Of a stretch of 64,000 nt of DNA, positions 10,915-21,580 are shown piece after piece. Numbering within the stretch: the first letter of the stretch is position 1; each line of letters begins with the position of its first letter. The position numbers were made by a program, and so were the translations under genes. Below the pieces are notes generated by a model. It was not told the DNA's origin and ran no database searches. It was given only the letters and a program-made list of their open reading frames with translations. The stretch is from Brachycybe producta (lineage: Eukaryota > Arthropoda > Diplopoda > Playtdesmida > Andrognathidae), in contig JAUPFP010000014.1 in assembly GCA_036925085.1 (NCBI GenBank), positions 3,971,501 to 4,035,500 of the forward strand, written 5' to 3'.

Positions 10915-11470
10915 AGCTGATTTTCTACAATTTTAGAAGAGCTAGAAACTAGAATGGTAACTGAAACACTTTAATGGTATTTGCATCTTGATGATATCTA
11001 GGGCTCGCATTTTTATGCAAAATTAAGCAAACGTTTCTCAATCTATGGATCAAGAGGGCCAATCATGTTTAGATCATCCAACAATTGTTTTTTTTAGAAA
11101 GTTCTAGCCTCTAACCAGTATTTTTGATTTATTTAAATCAAAAATACTGGTTAGAGGCTAGAACTTTCTAGTTGACAACTGATAGTAACCAAGACATCTA
11201 GCCTCTAATCAGCCTTTTTTTTTATTAAAAAACCATGTCAGCATTATTGGCACTCTTGGGCCACAAATTGAGAAACATTTGCTTTGATATTTTGCATAAA
11301 AATCCTAGCCATAATGATATCTTTCAAAATAAACATTTTAAAGACAAAAATATTGTCTGCTCAAACTTGGATTATTTTCAAACATTAAAAAGCTTATTTT
11401 GAAAGATATCATCATGGAATACAATGAAAATGCAAAATTAACCACAGCATTCGAAAATCACTTACTCTTG
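10915..11470. repeat. Family A copy interrupted by a family B element
   Basis: The left half (10915-10999) has GCTAGAAACTAGAATGGTAA and GATGATATCT. The right half resumes at about 11313 with GATATCTTTCAAAATAAAC and GAAAGATATCATCATGGAA. The family B element at 11000-11312 lies between, so A was present first. Confidence 0.75.
11000..11312. repeat. Family B palindromic element with a near-perfect internal hairpin
   Basis: The ends AGGGCTCGCATTTTTATGCA and TTGCATAAAAATCCTAGCC are inverted, as are TTTCTCAATCTATGG and CCACAAATTGAGAAA. Inside, 11101-11164 is a perfect 31-bp inverted repeat with a 2-nt spacer: the arm starts GTTCTAGCCTCTAACCAGTA. A decayed related motif (CTAGCCTCTAATCAGCC) follows. 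Other copies: 19862-20158 and 36324-36630. Confidence 0.85.
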
Positions 11471-11805
11471 GTTGATTCTTGTCTTTCAGGTGCAAAATTA
11501 AGAGAAATTTAAATGTGTTTTAGAAACTAGAAGGGGTTGTTAGCTCAATCACTTAAGAGTATATTTTCACGTTGATATATCTTTCAAAATGAGCTTTTTG
11601 AAAATTACCTAATTTTTTCAGCAGACAGTATTTTATAATTTTTATCTATAAAAAAAGTTTATTTTGAAAGATAACTAACTGTATGAAAATATACCTAAAT
11701 ATATGTGATGCACATTTTCAAAACACTTTGAATTCAAAGTTTCTGTTTAATTTTGCTTCTAAAAACGCAGATTAACCAGAACTTTTCGAAAAAAAAAATC
11801 ACCTG
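11450..11805. repeat. Family A copy, near complete
   Basis: It runs from GGTTGATTCTTGTCTTTCAG through GTGTTTTAGAAACTAGAAGG, GTTAGCTCAATCACTTAAGA and TCACGTTGATATATCTTTCA to GAAAGATAACTAACTGTATG and the outer right arm AATTTTGCTTCTAAAAACGC. Confidence 0.75.
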
Positions 11806-12847
11806 TTTATAAAATTTAACCATCTTAAAAGTATGTAATTTTTTTCTCATATTTCCTCTTTATTAACTCAAGCGTACAATAAGAGGCCTTAAAATTATTA
11901 AAATTTCAAAAAAACATATAAAGATTTTCTGAACCACACACACACACACACTAAATTCCCCCTCACATCCCCCTTCCGTTCCCGCATTCCTTTATATAAA
12001 AAAATGCTCACACAAAAAGTGACCACTAAAAATATATTTTCAAACAGAGACAAAAAAGACAAATTTATTCATTTTATTGGGACACTTTTTAACCCCATAA
12101 AAATAAAACCCAATCGAGGCCTTTCTCGTATAAAAACATAATTTGTTCACAATTTTTAATTATGAAATTTAAAAGAGGACGACGAAACCATTTAATTTGT
12201 GCCCAAGTGAATTTAAAACACAACAAACAAAAGAAAAACCCGAAAAAAAGGCTGCCATTAGTAACATAATTACTGACAAAAATTAGCATATTTTTTAAAA
12301 AAGAAAAATGAAAATTATTTTCTTTGTTTTAAAAATTTAAAAGAAAAATGCTGTGATTTTTAGATGAAGTTTTAATTTTTGTACAAATCTTGTCCATTTT
12401 TAGTTTTTTTTTTTTGGGGGGGGGGGGAGATGGGCCAGTTTCCTCTCTCCCTTAACCCTCCATTTCCTTCTCTCAACACTGAAAGTACATTTTTTTTTCA
12501 ATTTCTGCTCATTTATGAATTTTCTTTAAAATGCTGGACCAAATTTACACACAATAAGCCTCTAAGCTTATATATATAGCTAATTACAGGCCTCAAACCC
12601 TGAAGTTTCCCCTTAAAATAGCTGGAGAGATGAAAACCCACACCCCTCTTCAAAACGCCAGTAATTGAAAATTGGTGATATTTTTGGTTAAAAGTGAATA
12701 GTTAGCTATATAATGTATTTAACAAACTTATTTGTTGTTAGATTTTTTTTTAATAATTCATATTTTCTTAAATGGAATTATAAATAATTCCATTCTTTTT
12801 TCATTCGAATTTTTTTCTGCATGTGTGATCCATCTTTTAGCCTAAAA
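11806..12847. other. Gene-free AT-rich DNA
   Basis: Homopolymers, a CA tract at about 11936-11951 and a G11 run near 12416. No coding exon was seen. Confidence 0.6.
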
Positions 12848-12899
12848 CTGGGTTTACACAAGTCAAGTTAGTTAATCAACTTGACTAATGTAAACCCAG
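12848..12899. repeat. Short perfect-looking hairpin
   Basis: CTGGGTTTACACAAGTCAAG pairs with CTTGACTAATGTAAACCCAG, separated by about 12 nt. It may be a minimal MITE or a structured element. Confidence 0.8.
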
Positions 12900-12929
12900 C
12901 TTAAAGATTTTTATCTTTCAATTCAGTTT

Positions 12930-13400
12930 AAGCCACTATTACATTAGCAACTTTTGATGAAACTTTGATGCAATAAAACTTGCAATGTGGACATTGCAAC
13001 TTTGTTTGTTTATAGTGTGTGATAAATGACATGGGCAAGTTGATAAAACTTTCTTTTCGACTAAGTGTGAGACTCCAGTCTCATTGAGTTGCACATGTTT
13101 AACTACATCTTACTGAGAGACTTTTCATGAAACTTTCTGATGAACAACCAATCAGGCTTGTATGCTGGAAATGACATCAAAACTTTGAATGAATTTCCTG
13201 TTATGAACTTCCTGTTAGCTGGGGTGATCAACACAACGTGGACACAAACGAAGTTTTGAAAACTTGATTGGAACTGGGTTGTTAAACTAGTTTCATGTGT
13301 GATATAGAAGTTTATTCTTACAAAGATCTAGTTGCAAGTCACATCATAAGTTGCATTGTGCAAGTTGAATTGCATTAGAGAGAGAGAGAGAGAGAGAGTT
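12930..13400. repeat. Diverged repeat rich in GCAAGTTGAA/AACTTGCAAT motifs, plus GA tract
   Basis: AAACTTGCAATGTGGACATT, TTGCATTGTGCAAGTTGAAT and GTTGCAAGTCACATC recur in both orientations, which suggests an old inverted-repeat element. A GA tract lies at 13378-13399. Nothing coding was seen. Confidence 0.45.
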
Positions 13401-13504
13401 CAAGTTGAAGTTAAAAGTTCTAAGTATTCTTCTGCTTTTAAAAAGCTTGTCTGTCATTTTTTGCTCTCAGGGGTTGTTGTTTGTTAGAAGTTACAAATCT
13501 GGGG

Positions 13505-13701
13505 ACTGTTTCTCAAAAGTACAAGTCTTGCATTTACAATTGAATTCTACGGATCACTGTAAAGGACATGTTTTGCAAAATTCACAATTTTGTCAGTACG
13601 AATTGTTAATTCGTAATAAGAAATAGTGAATTTTCAATGAATCTCCTTCACAGAGCTCCGTAGAATTCACTTGTGTTATAAGACTCGTATTTTTGAAAAA
13701 C
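13505..13701. repeat. Family E palindromic element
   Basis: The left end CTGTTTCTCAAAAGTACAAG and a right end decayed to CGTATTTTTGAAAAACA. Inside, AATTCACAATTTTGTCAGTA faces GAATTGTTAATTCG, and the arm GAGCTCCGTAGAATTCAC is present. Compared with 4031-4337 it lacks the nested insertion. Confidence 0.7.
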
Positions 13702-14360
13702 AAAAGGCCGTCTCGGGACAAAAATAATTTGGTTATATTATATATTGTAAATTGTAATGTTATTTTGAAAAAAAAGGTCCTTCCTATATAGGCCTATGGT
13801 TATATAGGTTGATCCGGGCTTTTTTTTTCTAAAAAAACGTGGAGTTGGAATCCACTAGTTTTTAGCAAGTTTGTTTGTTTTCTGTTGAGGTTTTTTTTTG
13901 TAATTAAGTGGAAAATATAACAAAAAAAAAAGTGAATTATGTAAATACGATTGTCAAAAATTTGTTTTTGTTTTATTTTTGATTTCTCAAAAAAAAAAAT
14001 GGTTTAAAATTCAATTTTTCAAAATGAGAGAGAAAAAGATGAAAAAAATCTACCATAAAAATTTGATGTTTATGTATTAATTATATACATTATATTATAT
14101 ATATATACACATAGAGATATATGTGTTGTTGTTTTTTGATTTGTGTTTCAAATTAAGTATTTGTTTAGAGAGAGAAAAAAAAAACCGGTAGTTTTTTTTT
14201 GCATCCTTTGTTGAAAAAGTATGAAAATACTGTTTTAAGAAAAAAATTTTAAGTTTTTATAATGAAAAAAAAAAAATATGTATAATGTGTATATTTGTGT
14301 GTGGTATTATTCATTTTTTTGTTTTAAGACACAAAAGAAAATTGACAAAAAAAAATTATA
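13702..14360. other. Gene-free low-complexity DNA
   Basis: Long A/T runs and TA tracts (14080-14110). Nothing coding was seen. Confidence 0.6.
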
Positions 14361-14911
14361 CAGTAAAGTCTCGAATTATTCGGACGATAATTGTCCATAT
14401 AAAATGGCCGGATAACCGAAAATATGAAAGAGTTAATCAAAACAAGATCGAATATTCAGAGATGGTTTAGGTGTGGAGTGTATATCCTCTTGGTTATTCT
14501 GTCTCTTATTAGGAGCAAAACTGAGATTTTTAGAAACTAGAAGGGTAATTCAATCACTTAACCGGTATTCTCATGTTTATATCGTTCAAAATAAACTTTT
14601 TATAAACAAAAAGCTTAATTTATAAGATATCAACATGAAAATATATACTTAAGTGTTGAGCTACCCTTCTAGTTTTTTAAAAATACATTGAAGTTTTTCT
14701 CACCTGAAAGACACAATACATTAGTTTTGAGAGAGAGACGCGTTCACACTTTAAAAATCACCTTGAATTGCAGTTAAAAGCAAGATAATATATACATAGA
14801 GGTAGTTCAACTCCATGTTAAGCTGAAAAATGATCATCGATGAGTAAACTTTTAATATTGCATAGCCTCTCTATTTAAGGTTTTTCTAGTCGGATAATCG
14901 AGACTCTACTG
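14361..14911. mobile_element. pogo/Tigger-like element with TA duplications, carrying a family A insertion
   Basis: The ends CAGTAAAGTCTCGAATTATT and GGATAATCGAGACTCTACTG are inverted. TA dinucleotides at 14359-14360 and 14912-14913 fit the TA target site of Tc1/mariner-pogo elements. No transposase ORF remains. The family A copy at 14470-14766 sits inside, so A moved after this element arrived. Confidence 0.75.
14470..14766. repeat. Family A copy nested in the pogo-like element
   Basis: TTAGAAACTAGAAGGGTAAT near 14530, CTCATGTTTATATCGTTCAA, then TAAGATATCAACATGAAAAT and GTGTTGAGCTACCCTTCTAG, ending GCGTTCACACTTTAAAAATC. Confidence 0.8.
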
Positions 14912-16146
14912 TAATGTTATAACTTATTTTCTTGACCTTTTGCCTCTTGAGAGAGAGAAGGAGAGATCAGAGAGAGAGAAAAAAAAACCCTTTACCCAAA
15001 AAAAATCTCACATGTTAATTATTAATTATAAATATTATAATTTTGTTGTTGTCTATATAACAGTTAACCACAGAAAAAAGTTATGCTTTTTTTAATAATA
15101 AAAAAGACTGCTTTAGAGGCTAGAATATACAAGTGATAATTACGTCTGAAAAAATTCTAGCCTCTAAACAAGTCTCCTTTCATTGCAAAAAAAAAGCTTG
15201 ATTTTTTTTTTCTCCTTATTATTAATAATTTTCTTATTAATTATGTAAATGGCAGCAGCGCCTCTCAGAATTTGTGATTTTTTTTGTTTGCCATGATTTT
15301 TATTTGATTGATTGGATATATTGAGATAGAGAGAGAGAGAGAGAGAGAGAGAAGAAAAAAAAATGTTTTAAATTTCAAGAGAGAAAAAAAAGTGAGAAAT
15401 GAACTATTTTTTTGAAGAAGAAGAAGAAAAAAAAAAGGAAAGTCTGAGGAAGATTTTGGGATTTAATTAAGATGTTAATTTTTAATTTCTCATGTTAATT
15501 ATTATTTTTGATTTGTTTTTTTCTATTCTGGTCATTTCCACAAAACTTTGTTATTCGTTTATTATTATTTTTTTGCTTTTTTTTCTTCATTATTAATTAT
15601 TAATTATATATAGAGACAGAAAAAAAAAAGAACACAGTTCCTTCCCGTGAAAATTCCATCATATTTCCCATCTCCTCCTCACCCTTCATTCTTAAATTGG
15701 AGCGAATTTTTTTTTTGCTCACTATAGAAAATCGCCTCATTTTTTTTGGTTTTCCTTTGACCCTGCCCTCTGACCCCTCTTCACCCTTACACCCTCAAAA
15801 CACACTTACAAAAAAAAAATGTTGCTCAATTACATTAAAAGTGAAAAAAAATTAATTGGTGGTATGTTTACCCTGCTGATTTTATGATGAGAATTTGGAT
15901 AAAGAGAGAAAAATGTGTGGAAGAAAAAAAAGAATCAATAAAGAAAATGTCACGTGCAAAAAAAAAAATGGCGAAGTTTGTGATTTTGCATTATTTAAGG
16001 TAAGTTTTTCATTTTAAATATAAGTTATTTTTTGAAGAGAAACTTTTATTGTTTGAACATGTTTTATTTTATTGCAGGTTTTTTTCTTGAAATTTTTTTT
16101 ATCAAAATATGCAAATGAAGGAAAGTTCTCAATCTACGGAATCAGT
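14912..16146. other. Gene-free DNA with a short 'agaggctagaa' hairpin
   Basis: 15110-15175 pairs GCTTTAGAGGCTAGAATATA with AATTCTAGCCTCTAAACAAG, the same core as in family B. The rest is GA tract (15326-15353), A/T runs and TTAATTA tracts. Confidence 0.6.
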
Positions 16147-16249
16147 CAATCTGCAAAACAACCAACTTGCTAGTGAATCTTTAAAATTCAATACCTAAAA
16201 TGTTATGAATTTTGCAGATTCACTAGTAGGTTGGTTGTTTTGCAGATTG
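16147..16249. repeat. Strong hairpin element (CAATCTGCAAAACAACCAAC arms)
   Basis: The left arm CAATCTGCAAAACAACCAAC, CTAGTGAATCT pairs with AGATTCACTAGTAGGTTGGT, TGTTTTGCAGATTG, with a loop of about 35 nt. Related ACTAGT/TTTGCAGA arms occur at about 38490-38770. Confidence 0.8.
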
Positions 16250-16439
16250 CTTAGGCAATTTGCAAATTGACAGTAACATATATACGCTGGTTATCCAGGT
16301 TATTCAACATTTTAGAAATAATGACATTCTAAAAGTATTTGCTATAAAATTCATACAATTTGCAAAGCATTTTAGCAATTTGTTAAAAAGTAAATACTAA
16401 CATAATTTAAAAAGTTTAAGTAAAAGCAAAGTCTTTACT

Positions 16440-16935
16440 TACTGTACTAAATGCATTTAAGTTAATTGTGTTTAGTTGAATTATATATGGAGTCCAGTTA
16501 AAAAAACACATTACAAACTTAAAATTGAATTCATTATGTAATATATCAATAAACATAAATGATATACAAATTTAATATATTTGAAGTTTAATTTATTGAA
16601 ATAATAACTGAATATATTTAATTTAATATATGTTTATACGGCCTTATACCTTGTACACAACACATGAGTTAAATGAATTCAAATTAAATGTGTTTAGGGT
16701 GAATTATACGGAATCCAGTTAAGGACATGAAAACCAAATAAAAATTGACTTTAGTTATTAATATTTCAAATTGAAATACTAATTCAATAGTTTATATATT
16801 AGATTTAAGTATTAACTCAATATTTTCAGATTAATTAACTGAATAAATGGAATTCGACGACATATTGTTTGTTTGTCCTTCACAGGGCTCTGTAGAACGC
16901 GTTTATTATTTAAATGTATTTAAATTATCAGCTGT
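16440..16935. repeat. Element with GGAATCCAGTTAAGGACATG end, plus a decayed neighbour copy
   Basis: 16689-16935 runs from GTGTTTAGGGTGAATTATAC, GGAATCCAGTTAAGGACATG to TCACAGGGCTCTGTAGAAC and TTTAAATGTATTTAAATTAT. The same sequence occurs reversed at 24653-24912. 16440-16688 looks like a more decayed copy (GGAGTCCAGTTAAAAAAACA). Confidence 0.65.
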
Positions 16936-17029
16936 GTGTGTACTAGGTATTAAACACGGTTATGTAGAACATATTTAATATTTAAATGCATTTAAGAATC
17001 AGGTATTAATTTGAATCACTTTTCAATGT

Positions 17030-17210
17030 TTTATGAACAGCTAATTTTTGGAAATCTCTTTAGGTTTGGTCATTTTTTTAAAAAAAACTGACCCATAAAA
17101 AGCTTTATATCATCATAAAAACGCTCTTAAATGATTGAGAGCTGCTGCTAGCTACCCTTCTAGTTTCTTAGAACACCTCTTTAATTTTGCTTATAAAAGA
17201 CAGAAATAAA
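17030..17210. repeat. Family A copy, partial
   Basis: GAACAGCTAATTTTTGG on the left; GCTAGCTACCCTTCTAGTTT and AAAAGACAGAAATAAACTAG on the right. The centre is shortened. Confidence 0.55.
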
Positions 17211-17904
17211 CTAGAATTGAAAGGGGAGGGGATATAGATGGTGAGACATTTTATACTTTTTTAATGTTATTTCTAAAATGGTAGAAGAATCAAAGAAATT
17301 TTTAGTTACGTTTTTACTTTTTTCAAAGTGAAGAATATACTGAATGCTTTAATTCCTACAAAGAACACCTAAAAAACCAACTTGAAAGAGGTAAATTAGA
17401 ATTATAATTTGCATAATGTAATCGATCATCATCATCAGTATCGTTAATTCTTTAATCTATTATATTTGTATTGAATTAATCTTTTATTTTTTTTTAGAAG
17501 AAGAAATTTTCTCTCTTTGAATTTCATCTTTAGGAGAAAAGGAATGAAGGAAAGTAGAGAGAAATTTCTATATAAATAGATAGACAGAGAGAGGAAACCC
17601 TTTTGTGGTTACATTTTAATAACTTGTAATACATCTTTTTTTAATATATATATAATTTTATATAGGGTGGGTGGGTGACTCTAAAAAAAGTTGCATATTT
17701 AATTAAATAGCAAGTTTTAATTTCATGCATATTTGAGATTAATATTCTGAAGAATAAGAAGATGGGTTGTTGGGTCGTCGTCGTCTTCGTCGTCATTTAT
17801 ATTTGGCTACAAAATATAATTCAAAACTTGTGAGGGTTTCATTGAAAGAAAGATACTTTTTCAGAATGGAAATTAATCAACCCTCAGGTCATTGTGTGTG
17901 TGTA
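17211..17904. other. Gene-free AT-rich DNA
   Basis: Simple repeats including GTCGTC (17773-17795). No coding exon was recognised. Confidence 0.6.
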
Positions 17905-18553
17905 AGGGTGCGTTTAGGCTACTCTTGACTCGTACTCAGAGAAGCAGAGAGCGAGCCCGAGCTCGGGCAAGACAATTTTAGGGGCCCGATTTAGCTGTTA
18001 TCAGTGATTAACGGCTAAAATACATAAAGTGTGCAGTCAATTTAAGTTTGGAGCTCGGATCTATAAAACACTTGTTATTACTAGTATTACCACGTAATAC
18101 TATTACCAGCAAAGAGATTAAATTATGCAACAAAATCACAATAATAAAATTAGATTGTAATTTGTAAAAAAAAAAATAAAAATAATTCAGAACCGAGCCA
18201 TGTAGACTGCACTGGCCCCGGGAATTTGTCCCAGCTTCTCTCCCTATCTCTCTCTCGTCGGCCCTGCTCGTACTCGGCTTGTTGAGGTGGCTCGTCGACA
18301 ATGTGGACGGACTCGTGAGCAGCGATGCAAGTAGTACGAGTAACGCAAGCCAAAGGGAGCTCGTCTAGCTCTGGTTGCAAGTCATTGGACCCGGGGGACG
18401 AGCACAGTTTTTAGTGGACTCGATGAACTCGTGGCGGTTTCTCTGAACAATGAGTGCATCTCATCGGATCCGCACAGGAGTCAAAGCCTCTGGAGTAACT
18501 GAATTAACAAGAACCCGAGCTCAACAAGGGCACGAGTAGTGTAAACGCACCCT
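17905..18553. mobile_element. 649-bp inverted-repeat transposon-like element, GC-richer than surroundings
   Basis: The ends AGGGTGCGTTTA and TAAACGCACCCT are exact inverses, and the next bases also pair partly (CTACTC / GAGTAG). The interior has repeated CTCGTACTCG, GACTCGT and CGAGCCCGAGCTCGGGC motifs. Overlapping ORFs on the minus strand follow the repeat and resemble no protein I know. Non-autonomous DNA transposon is inference; no target-site duplication is clear. Confidence 0.65.
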
Positions 18554-18784
18554 AATAGATAGAAAGAGAGGGTTATGTTGTAAAATTAAAAATTAACCAC
18601 CGGTGGCTCTTGTTTCACAAAATCATTCCGTTAAGAAAAAAAGTAGAAATTGCTTTTTTTTTGGACATATTTGGACCCTCTTTTTTTTTTGTTGCTTATT
18701 TTTCATAAATTATTGATATTTTATGGTAATTCAATTTTTTTTTTTGGTTTATAAAATGAATTTTCTCTAAAAAGCAACCGAAGA

Positions 18785-19245
18785 TTTTGTTAGAAACTAG
18801 AATAGTAGATGGATCTGCTAAAAGCATTTTTATGATGATAATATCTTTTAAAAATTTAAAATGTTTTAAGAACAGGTGGTTAGAAACTAGAACGGTAACT
18901 GAATCACTTTAATAGTATTTTTTACTATTTTAATGTTTAAATTTTTTTCAAAATAAACTTTTCATAGATTAAAAAATTAAATAATATCGTTTGCTTAAAA
19001 GTTAAGTTTGCTTTAAAGATATCAACATGAAATTAGTGATTGAGCGACCCTTCTAGTTTATAAAACTTTCAAGTTTTTCTTAGTGTTGCTCCTAAATGGT
19101 AGAATGACCATTGTTCGAAGGGTGTTAGCATATAGTTTAAATTCCTCAACAAAATAAAGTTGTAATTTTATAGAAATCTTAAATAATATAACACTTCTAG
19201 AAAAAAAAACCACCTGCTATTCTAGTTTCTAACAAAAAAGGTTTA
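18785..19245. repeat. Family A copy nested in a related element
   Basis: An outer pair, TTAGAAACTAGAATAGTAGA (18791) and CTATTCTAGTTTCTAACAAA (19219), encloses a second pair, TTAGAAACTAGAACGGTAAC (18880) and GAGCGACCCTTCTAGTTT (19043). Two related palindromes are stacked. Confidence 0.7.
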
Positions 19246-19460
19246 CTTTCATAATGTGTTAGGATAATTTCCCTGACGAACAACTTTAATGAGCATTATT
19301 ATGTAATTCGAAAGATTGTCTGGAAAATTTATACTTTTTACAGTTGAAGGGTGGCTATTTCGAGAGCGAGAGGTCAAGGTTTTTCTTCATCGGTAGGTCA
19401 TCAGGATTTTTTAATAAGAGTTTCAAACATTAGAGGAAAATAGACGCGTATTTCTATTAC

Positions 19461-19504
19461 CTGCAGGTGATAGTAGTGGCCACTGTCCAGTCAGGGTCAG
19501 ACAT
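19461..19504 (-). CDS. Possible first coding exon of an unidentified minus-strand gene (speculative)
   Basis: On the minus strand an ATG at 19504 opens MSDPDWTVATTITC and runs to a good donor (CAG|GTAATA) at 19460. The stretch has GC content and codon use unlike its AT-rich surroundings. I see no following exon, and a 44-nt open stretch can occur by chance. Confidence 0.12.
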
Positions 19505-19861
19505 TGAGAGGAGACAGTGTTGGACAAGACGGAAAGAACCGGATTTCAAAACTTGCTTTAGGGGATTTTACAAAAGAAAAAGGAGACTCAACAAAGTTCT
19601 TTATTTTAAAAAAAAATCTTCCTCCTACATATTATTGGGGTGAGTATAGTTTATTTTTATACATTTTTTATCCCTCTGTAATTTCTTTTACCCCACAATC
19701 ACTTGACCTTATGCAATTAATTCCAAGTTCAAGTAGGAAAGTTTAAAGTTATTTTTGGTAGTTTGAATGGACGTCACAGTCAGGTGGTTTAGGTTGATAG
19801 CTAACTGGTCTTTTTTAATTGTTGTCTTGTGTTTGGGGGGAGGGGCTGGTTAATTATTAGT

Positions 19862-20158
19862 AAGGCTCGGATTTTTATGCAATATCAAAGCAAATATTTC
19901 TCCATCTGTGGCCCAAGAGCCAATTGTGAAGGAACAAATCCTATTTAGATCAACCAACAATTATGGTTTTTTCAATAAAAAAAAACACTGGTTAGAGGCT
20001 AGAACTGTTTAGTTTGCATCTGATAGTAGCCTCTAAACCGTTTTTTATTAGAAAAACGTTAATTATTGATTTATGTAATGATGACGGATTACTTCAAAAT
20101 TGGCACTTGAGCCACACATTGAGAAACATTTTCTTGACGTTGCATAAAAATCCGAGCC
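19862..20158. repeat. Family B palindromic element
   Basis: The ends GGCTCGGATTTTTATGCAAT and TTGCATAAAAATCCGAGCC are exact inverses over 16 bp or more. The inner arms TTTCTCCATCTGTGGCCCAA and GCCACACATTGAGAAAC, and the core GTTAGAGGCTAGAACTGTT / TAGCCTCTAAACCG, are all visible. Confidence 0.85.
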
Positions 20159-20599
20159 TTAATTATTAGTAATCATCAACCTGAGTAATTAATATTTTTA
20201 ACCTGTTCTCATGCAAGTAATAAATGTGGTGACATTTTCTATTACTTTCTTGCATACCTGGTTACATTTTGAGGTCTCTCTCGGCCCTCCTACTATTTAA
20301 GTGGCTTAAATTAGGGGGGTTTTTTTTTTTGGAAAGTGGTTAGTGGTAAAAGGGGGTCCACTCTTATTATATCAGTATTGTATACGGTGCATAATTTTTA
20401 ACAGTGCTTTTATTTCCGCATGGTTGTAAGTTAACATGTGGTAGATTTTTATTCTTGTTTTAACACTCTCCTCCTCCTCCTCCTCTTAGCCTCCTCTCCA
20501 TCCCCCTTTATTCTTAGCTGCAGTTTGACCTCATGTGACCTTTAGCTGTTTCTGAGGTATTTTTAACTTGTGCACGCTTTTTTTTTTCTCGAGACTTTC

Positions 20600-20890
20600 A
20601 GGGCAAAAACTTCAATGAAGAAACTTAGCACTTGAACCCACTGAACTGGAATTCCATCGTAAAATATAAACTCTATTCAAGGATACTTATTAAAACAAGA
20701 GTTTTTCTGTGTTGAAACCTGTTTTAAGGGTTCAAGATAAAGTTTAATTAAGACTCAAAATTCTAAACTTGAACCCTCTGAGAGCAGGGTTCCAACGTTG
20801 AAAAACCCCATATTCAAGGGTACTTATTATTAAACCCTGATTTGAGAATTGAAGTTGAAGTTTTCAAAGTGCTTAGTTAGTGTTTTTTTC
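20600..20890. repeat. Two direct copies of an 'ACTTGAACCC...TTCAAGGGTACTTATTA' unit
   Basis: Unit 1 at about 20627-20705 and unit 2 at about 20767-20850 share ACTTGAACCC, GGTTCCA/GGAATTCCA and TTCAAGGGTACTTATTA. A related piece is at 27340-27460. Function unknown. Confidence 0.6.
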
Positions 20891-21289
20891 TTGAATTTGG
20901 ACCTTATTCTCAGTTTTTATTGCATCTTCTTAAAAAAAAAAGTAGTCTTGACATCTTTGTTATTGAAAATTATTCTAGTAATTAAAAATATAATAAATGA
21001 TGCAACTATTTTTGCCTCTTCTTAATAATAAATTACACCTTAACTTGACGCTTAAAATCTCAAATAGAAACAAGTGAAGCCAGTTTTTTTGTTGTTGTTT
21101 CTAGTCTTCATTTTTATGAAGAAAAAAAAGTTTCCAAACGTGTTTTTTTTTAAATCGTGATTAAATTATGATAATGGATTAGTTTATATAATATATGTAG
21201 GGTATTATTATGTAATTGTTAGGTCTTCTTTTTACCCTTGAAACTTAAAATAATCCTTGGAAGATATTTTATAGCTGATTTTCAAACTC

Positions 21290-21580
21290 TGCAGGTTCAC
21301 AAGAACCAGACTAATGAGAAATTTAAAGTGTATTAGAGACTAGAATGCTTCCCGAAATCACTTAATAACATTTTCATGTTGATATCTTTTAAAATAAACT
21401 TTTCTTTTTATAGACAAACATTAAAGTTTGGGTTATTTTTAAACTTGATATAAAAAGCTTACAATTATTTTAAAATAAATCAACATGAAAATAATCTGAA
21501 GTGATTTAGCTACCCTTCTAGTTTCTAAAACTCTGTCACGTTTCTCTTAATTTTTAGCCTCTTGAAATGCACAAAATATT
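21290..21580. repeat. Family A copy
   Basis: GTGTATTAGAGACTAGAATG, TTTCATGTTGATATCTTTTA, AAATCAACATGAAAATAATC and GTGATTTAGCTACCCTTCTA are in order, followed by the outer arm CTCTTAATTTTTAGCCTCTT. Confidence 0.75.

Noticed and set aside
18008..18380. Overlapping minus-strand ORFs in the GC-rich element
   Set aside because: They result from the repeat composition of 17905-18553 and show no recognisable domain.
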